This document shows, piece after piece, positions 1 to 10,301 of a stretch of 64,000 bases of DNA. Under the pieces are notes generated by a model. The model ran no database searches. It had not been told where the DNA came from and saw only the letters and a list, made by a program, of their open reading frames with translations. The stretch's first letter is position 1; each line of letters starts with the position of its first letter. The DNA is taken from the NCBI RefSeq assembly GCF_030758295.1, contig NZ_CP132335.1, forward strand, positions 1,464,412-1,528,411, written 5' to 3'. Position numbers and translations under genes: made by a program. This DNA comes from Pararhizobium sp. IMCC21322 (GTDB lineage Bacteria; Pseudomonadota; Alphaproteobacteria; Rhizobiales; GCA-2746425).

Positions 1-907
1 CGTCCGGATCAAAGGCAATGCCTTGTGGGCCCTTGGCGATTGGCAGCAAGACGTGATCTTCCGGGTCCTGCGCATCATGGATATGCATGACACCGGAGAC
101 GTAATTTGTGCTCACAAGATATTTGCCGTCAGGCGAGAAACGCAACCGGATCAACCGGCTTGTTTTGGGGCTGCTGAGGACAGCGCCCTTCAATGCAATC
201 ACCCGAATGATCTTATTGGTCGCTATGTCGATTTCCAGCAGATCCTGCTTGCTGTTTTCCGCCGCATAAAGCCGGTCGCCGCCGGGTGAAATCGAGATGC
301 CCTCGGTCCCCTTTGGCACCTGAATTTCCGCTACGACCTGCCGTGATGCGATATCAAAAACCAGAATATTGCCAAGCTTGCATGAGACATAGATGCGCTT
401 GCCGTCCGGTGTGATTTCAATGAAGGGAGCACGCTTTCCTGCCGCGCCAATGACGCAGGTCTCAACCAACTCCATGGAGCCGGTATCAATCCGTCCCAGT
501 TCACCGGTCTCTTCAAAGATCACCCAAAGATCGCCATTTGCATCAAAGCGCATGGCGTGTGGCCCTTTGAATTCTGATGTGGAAATGCGGTGCATAATGG
601 ATTGTTCTTCCAGATCGACCACGCTGATATGCGCGCCGGACTCGATGAAATTTCCGGCGAAAAACTTGCCGAGTTCCGAGACGAAGGCAAATTTATGATC
701 TGGCGTGACAGCCAGCTCATGGTGGTTTTTCTTGGGAATTATTTTTTGTGTCTCAAGGCTGACAGGGTCAAAAAACAAGATGGCGTCGCCAACCTTATCG
801 ATACCGATAAGACCGTTACGCCCGGTTGGATTGTTCACGGCTCCAAGATTTGAAACGCCAGACGGGCTTTCTTGTGGCGTGCCGTCCTGTTGTGTCGCGA
901 TTGCCAT
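1..907 (-). CDS. YVTN-type beta-propeller repeat protein (partial, runs off left edge)
   Basis: The reverse strand reads an open frame from an ATG at 907 to the window edge, about 302 codons without a stop. The visible protein has repeated blades such as HELAVTPDHKFAFVSE, IEITPDGKRIYVSC and LRFSPDGKYLVSTNY, which are typical of the YVTN/NHL beta-propeller class. A ribosome-binding sequence GAGGAA lies just upstream of the ATG. No signal peptide is visible at the N-terminus, so the protein may be cytoplasmic. Members of this class serve as binding scaffolds or lactonase-like enzymes, and the sequence does not decide between these. It is divergent from the LysR-type gene at 1023, which may regulate it. 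The C-terminal end is not in the window. Confidence 0.75.
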   Translation of the reverse strand, partial: MAIATQQDGTPQESPSGVSNLGAVNNPTGRNGLIGIDKVGDAILFFDPVSLETQKIIPKKNHHELAVTPDHKFAFVSELGKFFAGNFIESGAHISVVDLEEQSIMHRISTSEFKGPHAMRFDANGDLWVIFEETGELGRIDTGSMELVETCVIGAAGKRAPFIEITPDGKRIYVSCKLGNILVFDIASRQVVAEIQVPKGTEGISISPGGDRLYAAENSKQDLLEIDIATNKIIRVIALKGAVLSSPKTSRLIRLRFSPDGKYLVSTNYVSGVMHIHDAQDPEDHVLLPIAKGPQGIAFDPD

Positions 908-983
908 GCTTCCTCACCTGCCGAACTCCCCATCCGGCTTGAATTTGTCCGCAGCTTCGCAATTGCTTTATTCCATTTCAAAT

Positions 984-1003
984 ATATAATTATCATATTA
1001 TAT
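984..1003. promoter_or_regulatory. Candidate LysR-type operator in the divergent promoter
   Basis: A 7-bp inverted repeat, ATATAAT and ATTATAT, separated by six bases, lies between the beta-propeller gene and the CysB-like regulator, 20-39 bases before the regulator start. LysR-type proteins usually bind interrupted AT-rich dyads in such divergent regions. The assignment rests only on symmetry and position, and AT-rich dyads also arise by chance. Confidence 0.35.
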
Positions 1004-1022
1004 TCTTATATGGACTATTAAC

Positions 1023-1922
1023 ATGCGATTTTCACTGAACCAGATTCAGGCCATTGTCGAGATAAGCAGGCAGGGGTTTCATGTGTCGAAGGCTGCAAAA
1101 AAGCTGAACACATCCCAGTCAGTCATCAGCAAGCATTTGAAATCACTGGAAGATACACTCACCCGCAAAATCTTTATTCGCACCGGAAAACGCCTGTCTG
1201 GCCTAACGCCGGAGGGTGAGAAAATTCTGCACCATGCAGAGCGTGTTCTTCAGGATATTGGCAGCATCGAAAAAATCGGACAGGAAGCCAGTACGCTGGA
1301 ACAGGAGACCCTGTCGCTGGCAACAACACCAACCCTGGCGCATTATCTGCTCACGCCAACGGTGAAGAAATTCACGCTCAAGCATCCAAACGTTCACTTG
1401 CGCATGCAGGTGGAGGAATCGGACAAGGCGGTCGAAGCTGTACGCCTCGGGCAATGCGATTTTGCAATTGCACCAATTGGCGCGGAGCCGCGCGGAAATC
1501 TGGCAACAGATATCCTGCTGGAATGGACGCGCTTGCTGATAGGAACTGCAGATTGTCCATTGTTCAGTGCGGAGAATATTACGCTTGAGATGATTTCAAC
1601 CGAGCCGATTATCGCGTTTGAAACGCCAACGGTTTCCCTACGCGAGACCTTTGACAGAAACGGACTCAGCCCCAATTACGCGCTGACCACCAGCAACCCG
1701 GATGTCATGAAAACCTACGCTGCCAATGGGCTTGGTGTTGCCATTGTCGCCACGCCGACCTTTGACGCGGAGCGCGACAGGCCGCTGGTTGCCCGAGATG
1801 TTTCACACCTGTTTCCCAACGTCAAAATTGCCTCTGTGCATCGGATTGATGATTACAGCACGCTGGCCCGTAGAACGTTCCTGGATTATCTGAAATCCGG
1901 TTTGACAGAACAGAACAGCTGA
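1023..1922 (+). CDS. LysR-family transcriptional regulator, CysB-like
   Basis: This 299-residue protein has an N-terminal winged helix-turn-helix at about residues 1-60, followed by a substrate-binding-like effector domain of about 200 residues. The helix-turn-helix (TSQSVISKHLKSLED) and the wing (FIRTGKRLSGLTPEG) resemble CysB/Cbl, which use 'SQPGISKQVRMLED' and 'RSGKHL..VTP' at the same places. CysB controls sulfur assimilation in response to acetylserine or thiosulfate, but the target here is unknown. The likely target is the divergent beta-propeller gene or the regulator itself. Length and domain layout are normal for the family. The family is clear, but the ligand is not. Confidence 0.85.
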   Translation: MRFSLNQIQAIVEISRQGFHVSKAAKKLNTSQSVISKHLKSLEDTLTRKIFIRTGKRLSGLTPEGEKILHHAERVLQDIGSIEKIGQEASTLEQETLSLATTPTLAHYLLTPTVKKFTLKHPNVHLRMQVEESDKAVEAVRLGQCDFAIAPIGAEPRGNLATDILLEWTRLLIGTADCPLFSAENITLEMISTEPIIAFETPTVSLRETFDRNGLSPNYALTTSNPDVMKTYAANGLGVAIVATPTFDAERDRPLVARDVSHLFPNVKIASVHRIDDYSTLARRTFLDYLKSGLTEQNS

Positions 1923-1927
1923 GAAAA

Positions 1928-1960
1928 AAGCGGCGCCCCGGATATCCCGGAACGCCGCTT
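1928..1960 (-). terminator. Rho-independent terminator of katG
   Basis: A perfect 8-bp stem (AAGCGGCG / CGCCGCTT) with a 17-base loop sits between the convergent regulator gene and katG. Read on the reverse strand it is followed by a run of T, so it is well placed to end katG transcription about 70 bases past the katG stop. It may also act on the forward-strand gene, but there the T-run is weak. Confidence 0.75.
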
Positions 1961-2030
1961 CGCAATTTTGGTTCAGATGCTGGCAGATGATGCCCTGTTC
2001 AGGGCACACACATCGCCATAAGTGGCAAAA

Positions 2031-4430
<2,400 letters not shown>

Positions 4431-5354
4431 ATGACAAATATCACTTTCAAGCAGCTTCGCTATTTTGAATCACTGGCGCGGCACACCCATTTTGGTCGCG
4501 CAGCGGATGCCTGTGCCATCTCTCAGCCAGCATTGTCCATGCAGATCAAAGAGTTGGAGGATGAGCTTGGAACAACCCTCATTGAGCGCGGCGCGCGGCA
4601 AATCCGGCTGACAAATTTCGGAGAAGCCTTTGCATTGCGGGTTCGGGATATATTGCGTTCAGTCGATGAATTAGGCGAGTTGGCCCGCGCCTCTCAGGAC
4701 GGGCTGGTCGGACGATTGCGAATCGGTATCATCCCGACCATTGCGCCCTATTTACTGCCGACAATCATTGGCAAGCTGAACCATGCGTATAAAGACCTCG
4801 ACATTCATGTGCGCGAGACCCTGACGCCCAAACTGATTCAGGAATTGTCCGATGGCCGCATAGACACGGCCATAGTTGCATTGCCGGTATCAGAGCCATC
4901 TTTCACGGAAGTCGCTCTGTTTGAGGAAAACTTCATGCTGGTTCGGTCCAGCAAGGATTCCAACAAACCGGTGCCGGAAAGCGAATTGCTGCATGAAATG
5001 CGATTGCTGCTTCTGGAGGAGGGCCATTGCTTTCGCGATCAGGCTCTTTCTTTCTGCGGTGTGCCGTCGGCCCGTCCGTGGGAGGGGCTGGATGGCAGCT
5101 CTCTCTCAACGCTGGTTCAGATGGTCGGTGTTGGCCTTGGTGTCACGCTGCTTCCAGAAATGGCGGTGGCAGTTGAAACGCGCTCGGCCTCTGTTTCTGT
5201 TGCAAGCTTTAAGGAGCCGCAGCCGTCACGAACCATCGGCATGATCTGGCGCAAAACCAGCCCGCTGGCAGCACAATTATTGCGCTTGTCCGAACTGATA
5301 GGTCAATCAGCACTCGCTCTGCGGAACGAGCACGAGCAGGCTTTACGGACCTGA
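4431..5354 (+). CDS. oxyR: Peroxide-sensing LysR-type regulator OxyR
   Basis: This 307-residue protein has a LysR helix-turn-helix (FGRAADACAISQPALSMQIK, residues 21-40) and a regulatory domain. Two cysteines, C200 and C209, lie in EEGHCFRDQALSFC. In E. coli OxyR the peroxide-reactive pair is C199 and C208 in a nearly identical segment, so the redox switch is conserved. When oxidised the protein activates peroxide-defence genes. Its position divergent from katG makes katG the obvious target. AGGAA lies upstream of the ATG. Confidence 0.95.
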   Translation: MTNITFKQLRYFESLARHTHFGRAADACAISQPALSMQIKELEDELGTTLIERGARQIRLTNFGEAFALRVRDILRSVDELGELARASQDGLVGRLRIGIIPTIAPYLLPTIIGKLNHAYKDLDIHVRETLTPKLIQELSDGRIDTAIVALPVSEPSFTEVALFEENFMLVRSSKDSNKPVPESELLHEMRLLLLEEGHCFRDQALSFCGVPSARPWEGLDGSSLSTLVQMVGVGLGVTLLPEMAVAVETRSASVSVASFKEPQPSRTIGMIWRKTSPLAAQLLRLSELIGQSALALRNEHEQALRT

Positions 5355-5831
5355 CTTTATAAGAAAACGGACTATCGTCAGGTCCGGCCTGCAACCTGTT
5401 GGCTATGCCAAAAGGTAGAAAAATCTATGCCGGTGAAGGCATATCTCCGCGCATTGCCTGCAAGGCAGGGCGTGAAATGCTTGCAAAACGGCGATTTGAA
5501 CAAGCTCCAATCCGCTCATCCCAGCACAAAGCATTATAACTCCATATTATAACTGCGCGAGCCATTACTATTGGACCAAAACAGCATTTCACGGCCACTT
5601 TTAGGTGTGCTGCAGATTTGCACACCGGTTGGAGGTAACCAGCAATTTGAGACGACGCTGGAAAGCCGGTGCCAACCGTTGGCAGGCTTGGCCTTGCGCA
5701 AGGCTTTTGCGCCTTTGCGGACCCGGTTTTGAGCGCCCGTCACAAAGGCCTTCAGCGGCGGTGGTGGGATAAACGATCAGCATAATGTCTTGGATAGAGC
5801 ACTATTGGCACCCATCCTGAAAGGGAGTGGA
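5355..5831. other. Intergenic stretch without a recognisable gene
   Basis: Between oxyR and the LVIVD remnant I see only short overlapping frames with no recognisable protein and no strong hairpin. Given the rearranged genes just downstream, this may be eroded sequence from the same rearrangement. No function can be assigned. Confidence 0.4.
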
Positions 5832-6374
5832 ATGCCAGAGGCGCACAATATCAAAGAAGTCGGTTACGTTGATTGTGTCGGTGGAGGACAGGTCGTCGTT
5901 GTGGATGGGATTGCCTATATCGGCCACGTGAACGCCCCTGATGGTACGTCCATCATTGATGTAAGAGACCCAAAAAACGCCAAGGAGCTTGCCTCAATCG
6001 GCATGGCGCCGGCGACCCATTCTCACAAGGTGCGCGTGGCCAACAATCTGATGATTGTGAACCATGAATTGAATGACGCTGACCACGCGCCTGTCCCTGA
6101 TGATTTTGCCGGGGGCGTGGTGATTTATGACGTCTCTAACCCTGCCAAACCGCGTGAAATTTCGCGTTGGACGACGGCAGGCAAGGGCGTTCATCGCTAT
6201 GATTTTGATGGGCGCTACCTCTACATGTCACCCACCGTTGAGGGCTATGTGGGCAACATCGTCATGATTCTGGATCTTATTGATCCGGAAAAGCCGCAGG
6301 ATGGCGATAATAGTGTTTTCGGCGCTGGGTCCACATGGGCGCAGCACCCTGTTTTGAACCCGGTCTTCGTTACC
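5832..6374 (+). pseudogene. LVIVD-repeat protein, 3'-truncated
   Basis: From ATG 5832, preceded by AAAGGGAG, the frame encodes about 180 residues with blade-like repeats (VVDGIAYIGHV, IIDVRDPKNAKELA, VVIYDVSNPAKPREI), as in LVIVD-repeat surface or periplasmic propeller proteins. Such proteins are commonly about twice this length. After about residue 180 the similarity stops and the frame ends at 6404 within sequence that on the other strand encodes a different, also truncated protein. The gene therefore appears to have lost its 3' half in a deletion or rearrangement whose junction is near 6374. A shortened product could still be made. Confidence 0.6.
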
Positions 6375-6553
6375 CCATGCGCCCCGGACAGATTATGCGT
6401 GTGAACATGATCACCAGCTTTGATCGCTTCTTCCGCGATGCCGATGGTCTGGGCGTATTTGTGAACCAGCTCACCTTTAGCCATGTCGCGTAGCGCGACT
6501 TTGTGGCCACGCATGATTTTCTGGTCTGCTTCTGTCAAATAGGGCAATGTCAT
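6372..6553 (-). pseudogene. SAF-domain (UxaA/altronate dehydratase N-terminal type) fragment
   Basis: The reverse strand from 6553 to about 6374 reads RGHKVALRDMAKGE, KYAQTIGIAEEAIKAGDHVH and THNLSGAHG. This matches the SAF domain that forms the N-terminal part or small subunit of altronate/galactarate dehydratases. The similarity ends abruptly at about 6374, exactly where the convergent LVIVD gene loses its own similarity. It is therefore a remnant left by a deletion that fused two gene pieces tail to tail. Loss of the dehydratase body means no enzyme activity is expected. Confidence 0.6.
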
Positions 6554-6582
6554 TTATCCAAAGCAGTATCAGGAGAGCCATT

Positions 6583-7167
6583 ATGCAAAAGCTCCAGTCT
6601 CAGGGCGTCCATCACATCACACTGGTCGGTGCCGACAGGCAGACATCCATTGATTTTTGGGAAGGCGTTCTTGGCATGCCCTTTGTCTTTGAGCAGCCCA
6701 ATCTGGATGACCCTGACGAAGGTCACCTTTATTTTGATCCAGGTGACGGGCGGCTCATTACCGTTTTTACCAACGAAAATCGCGAACGTAATCCAGGCCG
6801 GACTCCAACCGAGCCGGGCTGTGTCCATCATGTTGCATTCGCGGTGAGCCAGGCAACCTATTCGCAACTGGTGGGTCGCCTTGATGCGCGCGGCATCAAA
6901 CATTCCGGCGAGAAAGATCGCGGGTTCATGAATTCGATATATTTCGAAGACCCGCTGGGATTGCTGATCGAACTTGCCTCCTATCGCTTCGAACCACCAA
7001 ACGGCGCGACGCACACAGATGTTTTGTTTGAAGCACATCTTGTCCGCACGGAAGCTGGCGACAACAGTATTGCAGACACGCATGTAGCCGAAGCAATCGA
7101 GCGTCTGTCTCACAGGTTGCAACGCTCACATTCAACAGATCGCGGGCCTAAAAACCCTTATGGATGA
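6583..7167 (+). CDS. VOC-superfamily (glyoxalase/dioxygenase-like) protein
   Basis: This 194-residue protein opens with VHHITLVGADRQTSIDFWEG, the first half of a vicinal-oxygen-chelate fold with a metal-ligand histidine. A second half contains CVHHVAFAVS and, near residue 130, the FEDPLGLLIELAS strand with its metal-ligand glutamate. Such proteins include glyoxalases and ring-cleaving dioxygenases of the MhqO type. The start at 6583 is chosen over one 36 bases upstream because AGGAGA precedes it and because similarity begins there. It is followed by an SDR gene in the same orientation, 63 bases on. The substrate cannot be read from the sequence. Confidence 0.8.
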   Translation: MQKLQSQGVHHITLVGADRQTSIDFWEGVLGMPFVFEQPNLDDPDEGHLYFDPGDGRLITVFTNENRERNPGRTPTEPGCVHHVAFAVSQATYSQLVGRLDARGIKHSGEKDRGFMNSIYFEDPLGLLIELASYRFEPPNGATHTDVLFEAHLVRTEAGDNSIADTHVAEAIERLSHRLQRSHSTDRGPKNPYG

Positions 7168-7230
7168 TGCTGTGGCCGGTGTGTTTTGGTCAACGCGGCT
7201 GGTGCAGAACAAACGATTTAAAGGAATGAC

Positions 7231-7959
7231 ATGAGCAAGTCTCTGGAAGGCAAAACAGCGCTGGTAACTGGTGCAAGTTCAGGCATTGGCCGGGCTATTG
7301 CGCGCAAATTGTCCAAAATGGGGTGCAAGCTGGTGCTGGCCGCACGGGAGCGCAAGACCCTTGAGCTGGTGGCACATGAATTGGAGGGCGAAAGCATCTG
7401 TGTTCCAACAGATCTTGCCGATCGCGTTCAGGTGGAAGCGCTGGTCAAAGAGGCGGTCAAAAAATTTGGCTCACTTGATATTCTGATCGAAAATGCCGGC
7501 ATTTATACCAGCGATGCTTTTTCGGATATGACGCCAGAAGCCATGCAAAAAATGATTGATGTCAACCTGACCAGCATCATGGTGCTGTCTCATGCGGTGC
7601 TGCCCTATATGAAGCAGCAGCAATCCGGGGAGATCATGGTTATCGGCTCAATTGCCGGTGTTGCCGATATGCGTGATGAAGCTGTTTATTCTGCCACCAA
7701 ACACGCGGCCAACGCCTTTGTCCGCTCACTGCGCCGACAAGTGGCACCCGACGGCATTCGGGTCGGGTCAATTCTACCGGGAACCGTGGCGACCGAATTA
7801 TGGGGCGAACTAGATCCCGCTCGCATCGACCAGCAGGTTGCTGAGGGAGAGGTATTGCGGCCTGAAGACATAGCCGACATAGCCGTCTTCATGCTGCAGC
7901 AACCGGCAAATGTGACGATCAGGGAACTTGTGGTTCTGCCGCAGACTCAGGATATTTAG
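7231..7959 (+). CDS. Short-chain dehydrogenase/reductase (SDR)
   Basis: A 242-residue classical SDR, which oxidises or reduces alcohols and ketones with NAD(P). The Rossmann motif TGASSGIG is at about residues 14-21, the NAG motif follows IDILIE-like sequence, and the catalytic serine (GSIAG) and YSATK tyrosine-lysine pair are present. The PG motif (ILPGTVATE) that closes the active site is also visible. AAGGAATG precedes the start. It lies after the VOC gene, and the two may form a small detoxification unit. The substrate is unknown. Confidence 0.88.
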   Translation: MSKSLEGKTALVTGASSGIGRAIARKLSKMGCKLVLAARERKTLELVAHELEGESICVPTDLADRVQVEALVKEAVKKFGSLDILIENAGIYTSDAFSDMTPEAMQKMIDVNLTSIMVLSHAVLPYMKQQQSGEIMVIGSIAGVADMRDEAVYSATKHAANAFVRSLRRQVAPDGIRVGSILPGTVATELWGELDPARIDQQVAEGEVLRPEDIADIAVFMLQQPANVTIRELVVLPQTQDI

Positions 7960-8174
7960 TCAGATCCGTTACTTGTGACACGGCGCGCTTCTGCACGCAT
8001 GGGCTTTGCACACCCAGCGATGCAGCAGCCTGCGCTCTCATTACGGCTGGCGCAGTGTTGGCAGCAAAAGACCTGTTGTTCAAATGCAAGAGCCTTCGAG
8101 TATCTCAAAAACCCGGCTTGCCATTGGCCTTGGGCCGGTGCCAGAGTGACGTCACAACAAACCTGGATCCGCAC

Positions 8175-9578
8175 ATGACATCACCCGGCAAAGCCGCGCC
8201 TGCCCAGTCCGAGGGTGAGGTCAACACATCCTCCCGCCGTGCCCGCTGGGCCGCAGCCAATCATGATGCTGAAACCCAAAAAATGCTGGATGAAGATGCG
8301 CGCTATTTCCTGCATCAAGCGGTGTCGACACCCTGCCTGTCTGTCATCACCGCAGCAGAAGGGGCTTACATCAAGGACGCACAAGGGCGGCGTTATCTGG
8401 ATTTTCACGGCAACAATGTGCATCACATCGGTTATGGCCATCCGCGTTTGAAGGCAGCCATTGCTCAGCAGATGGATGAGCTGCCCTTCGCGCCAAGACG
8501 TTTTGCCTGCGCGCCTGCAACGGCACTTGCCAAAAAACTGGCTGACATTGCACCGGGCGATTTGTCAAAAGTGCTGTTCACAACCGGTGGCTCTGATGCG
8601 GTGGAAGTGGCATTGAAAATCGCCCGCGCAGCGACTGGACGCCACAAGACAATTTCATTCTGGGACTCCTTTCATGGTGCTGGCTTTGGTGCATCATCGG
8701 TTGGCGGTGAGCAATTGTTCCGCTCTGCAGTGGCCGGCCCGCTTTTGACCGGCACAGAACATGTTGCCCCCTTTGCCTGCTATCGCTGCCCTTATGGCTA
8801 TCCGGATAATAATGGCGCGCCACAGCTGGATCTTTGCAAACTGACATGTGCAAATTTCGTGCGTTATGTGCTGGAAAAAGAAGGAGATGTTGCCGCTGTG
8901 ATTGCCGAGCCCGCCCGTGCTGTACCTTATATTCCGCCTCCCGGTTTTTGGGCCGAAGTGCGTAAGGCCTGCAATGAAGCGGGCGCTTTGCTGATCTTTG
9001 ATGAAATTCCAACAGGCCTTGGCAAGACCGGCAAGATGTTTGCATGCGATCATGATGAGGTCGTGCCGGATCTTCTGGTTATGGGCAAGGCATTGGGTGG
9101 CGGTATTCTGCCCATCGCTGCCGTTATGGCGCGTCCGCATTTGGATGTCGCCGGTGGATATGCCTTTGGCCATTACACCCATGAGAAAAACCCGGTCACA
9201 ACGCGCGCGGCGCTGACGACAATCGAGATTATCGAGGATGAGGGCCTGGTCGAATCCGCCGCCACATTGGGCACCTATGCGCTGGAACGTTTGCGGGAAA
9301 TGCAGCAAAAACACCCGACCATAGGTGATGTGCGTGGCCGTGGCTTTTTGTTTGGTGCAGAGCTTGTTCTGGGGCGTGATAGCAAGGAACCCGCCAATGA
9401 GCTTGCAGAAGATGTGCTTTATCGCTGTCTGGACAAAGGCCTGTCGTTCAAACTCTCCATGGGCAACACGATGACATTGACCCCGCCTTTAATCCTGAAG
9501 CGTGATGAGCTGGATCATGCTCTGAACATCGTCGACGAAGCGCTTTCAGATGCAGAACGTCAGTTTGATTTGGCCTGA
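8175..9578 (+). CDS. Class III PLP enzyme, PbfA-like ((R)-1-hydroxy-2-aminoethylphosphonate ammonia-lyase family)
   Basis: This 467-residue protein is a fold-type I class III aminotransferase homologue with the PLP lysine in MGKALGGGILP and the FDEIPTGLGKTG aspartate motif. Two cysteine pairs in the middle (CYRCPYG and CKLTC), the opening RRARWAAANHDAETQ, and FHGNNVHHIGYGHPR closely recall the PbfA group. PbfA removes ammonia from hydroxy-aminoethylphosphonate and so feeds phosphonate degradation through PhnW/PhnX. None of those partner genes is in the window, so the role is inferred from resemblance alone. The frame is open back to 8055, but similarity starts at the chosen ATG. The ribosome-binding site is weak. 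Confidence 0.7.
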   Translation: MTSPGKAAPAQSEGEVNTSSRRARWAAANHDAETQKMLDEDARYFLHQAVSTPCLSVITAAEGAYIKDAQGRRYLDFHGNNVHHIGYGHPRLKAAIAQQMDELPFAPRRFACAPATALAKKLADIAPGDLSKVLFTTGGSDAVEVALKIARAATGRHKTISFWDSFHGAGFGASSVGGEQLFRSAVAGPLLTGTEHVAPFACYRCPYGYPDNNGAPQLDLCKLTCANFVRYVLEKEGDVAAVIAEPARAVPYIPPPGFWAEVRKACNEAGALLIFDEIPTGLGKTGKMFACDHDEVVPDLLVMGKALGGGILPIAAVMARPHLDVAGGYAFGHYTHEKNPVTTRAALTTIEIIEDEGLVESAATLGTYALERLREMQQKHPTIGDVRGRGFLFGAELVLGRDSKEPANELAEDVLYRCLDKGLSFKLSMGNTMTLTPPLILKRDELDHALNIVDEALSDAERQFDLA

Positions 9579-9689
9579 TTGAAAGGAAGGCAATCGCCAA
9601 ACACATTTTGCCGTGCATCCGGAAATAAGTTTTGGCTTGATTCTGCAAAGCTATTCCCCTTTGCTTGAAAAAAGGCAAAGGGGCGAATT

Positions 9690-10298
9690 TTGGCAAAACT
9701 GATCGTGTATTATGCCCATCCCGGGCAGCGTCATTCCCACACAAATCGGGAGATGGCAAAAGTTGCGAGGGATGTGGACGGCATTACCTTTGTGGATTTG
9801 TATGCGGAGTATCCGCGCAGCAATATCGACATAGACAAGGAACAGCAGCGCCTGCTGGATCATGATGTCATTCTGTTTCAATTCCCCCTGTTCTGGTATT
9901 CTACGCCGTCACTCATAAAAGAATGGCAGGATCTGGTGCTGGAACATGGTTTTGCCTATGGCTCCGGCGGTGACAAGCTGGATGGCAAGCGCGTGATGCT
10001 GGCCATTACCGCCGCCGGGCCTGAAGACGCCTATTCGGCAACCGGCTATCAGCAATTTCCGCTGCGCACCTTTCTGACACCGCTTGAGCAAACGGCGGTG
10101 CTTTGCAAAATGGAATTTACACCACCCTACGTGCTGTTTGCGTCCTTGCGCGCGCCGGAAGAAGGTCTGGTTGATCCTCATGCCAAAGGCTATCGCGCAT
10201 TGCTGGAGGCGGTCCGCGATGGCCGGTTTGATTTTGCAGACGCGGCCTCAAAGGATGTGCTGTCCTTTGAGACACTGCCGATAATGGAACGGGCATAG
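9690..10298 (+). CDS. KefF/KefG-like NAD(P)H oxidoreductase, potassium-efflux ancillary protein
   Basis: This 202-residue flavodoxin-like quinone reductase starts at TTG with AAAGGGG upstream. LIVYYAHPGQRHSHTN binds FMN phosphate, and FQFPLFWYSTPSLIKEW is the conserved Kef ancillary-protein segment. KefF and KefG bind to KefC and KefB on the cytoplasmic face and are needed for full glutathione-adduct-gated potassium efflux. The stop is three bases before the start of a KefB/KefC-type transporter, so co-translation and partnership are very likely. Confidence 0.87.
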   Translation: MAKLIVYYAHPGQRHSHTNREMAKVARDVDGITFVDLYAEYPRSNIDIDKEQQRLLDHDVILFQFPLFWYSTPSLIKEWQDLVLEHGFAYGSGGDKLDGKRVMLAITAAGPEDAYSATGYQQFPLRTFLTPLEQTAVLCKMEFTPPYVLFASLRAPEEGLVDPHAKGYRALLEAVRDGRFDFADAASKDVLSFETLPIMERA

Positions 10299-10301
10299 GG
10301 C

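Noticed and set aside
6550-7122. Long reverse-strand frame opposite the VOC gene
   Set aside because: It mirrors a well-supported coding gene, has no family resemblance and no ribosome-binding site.
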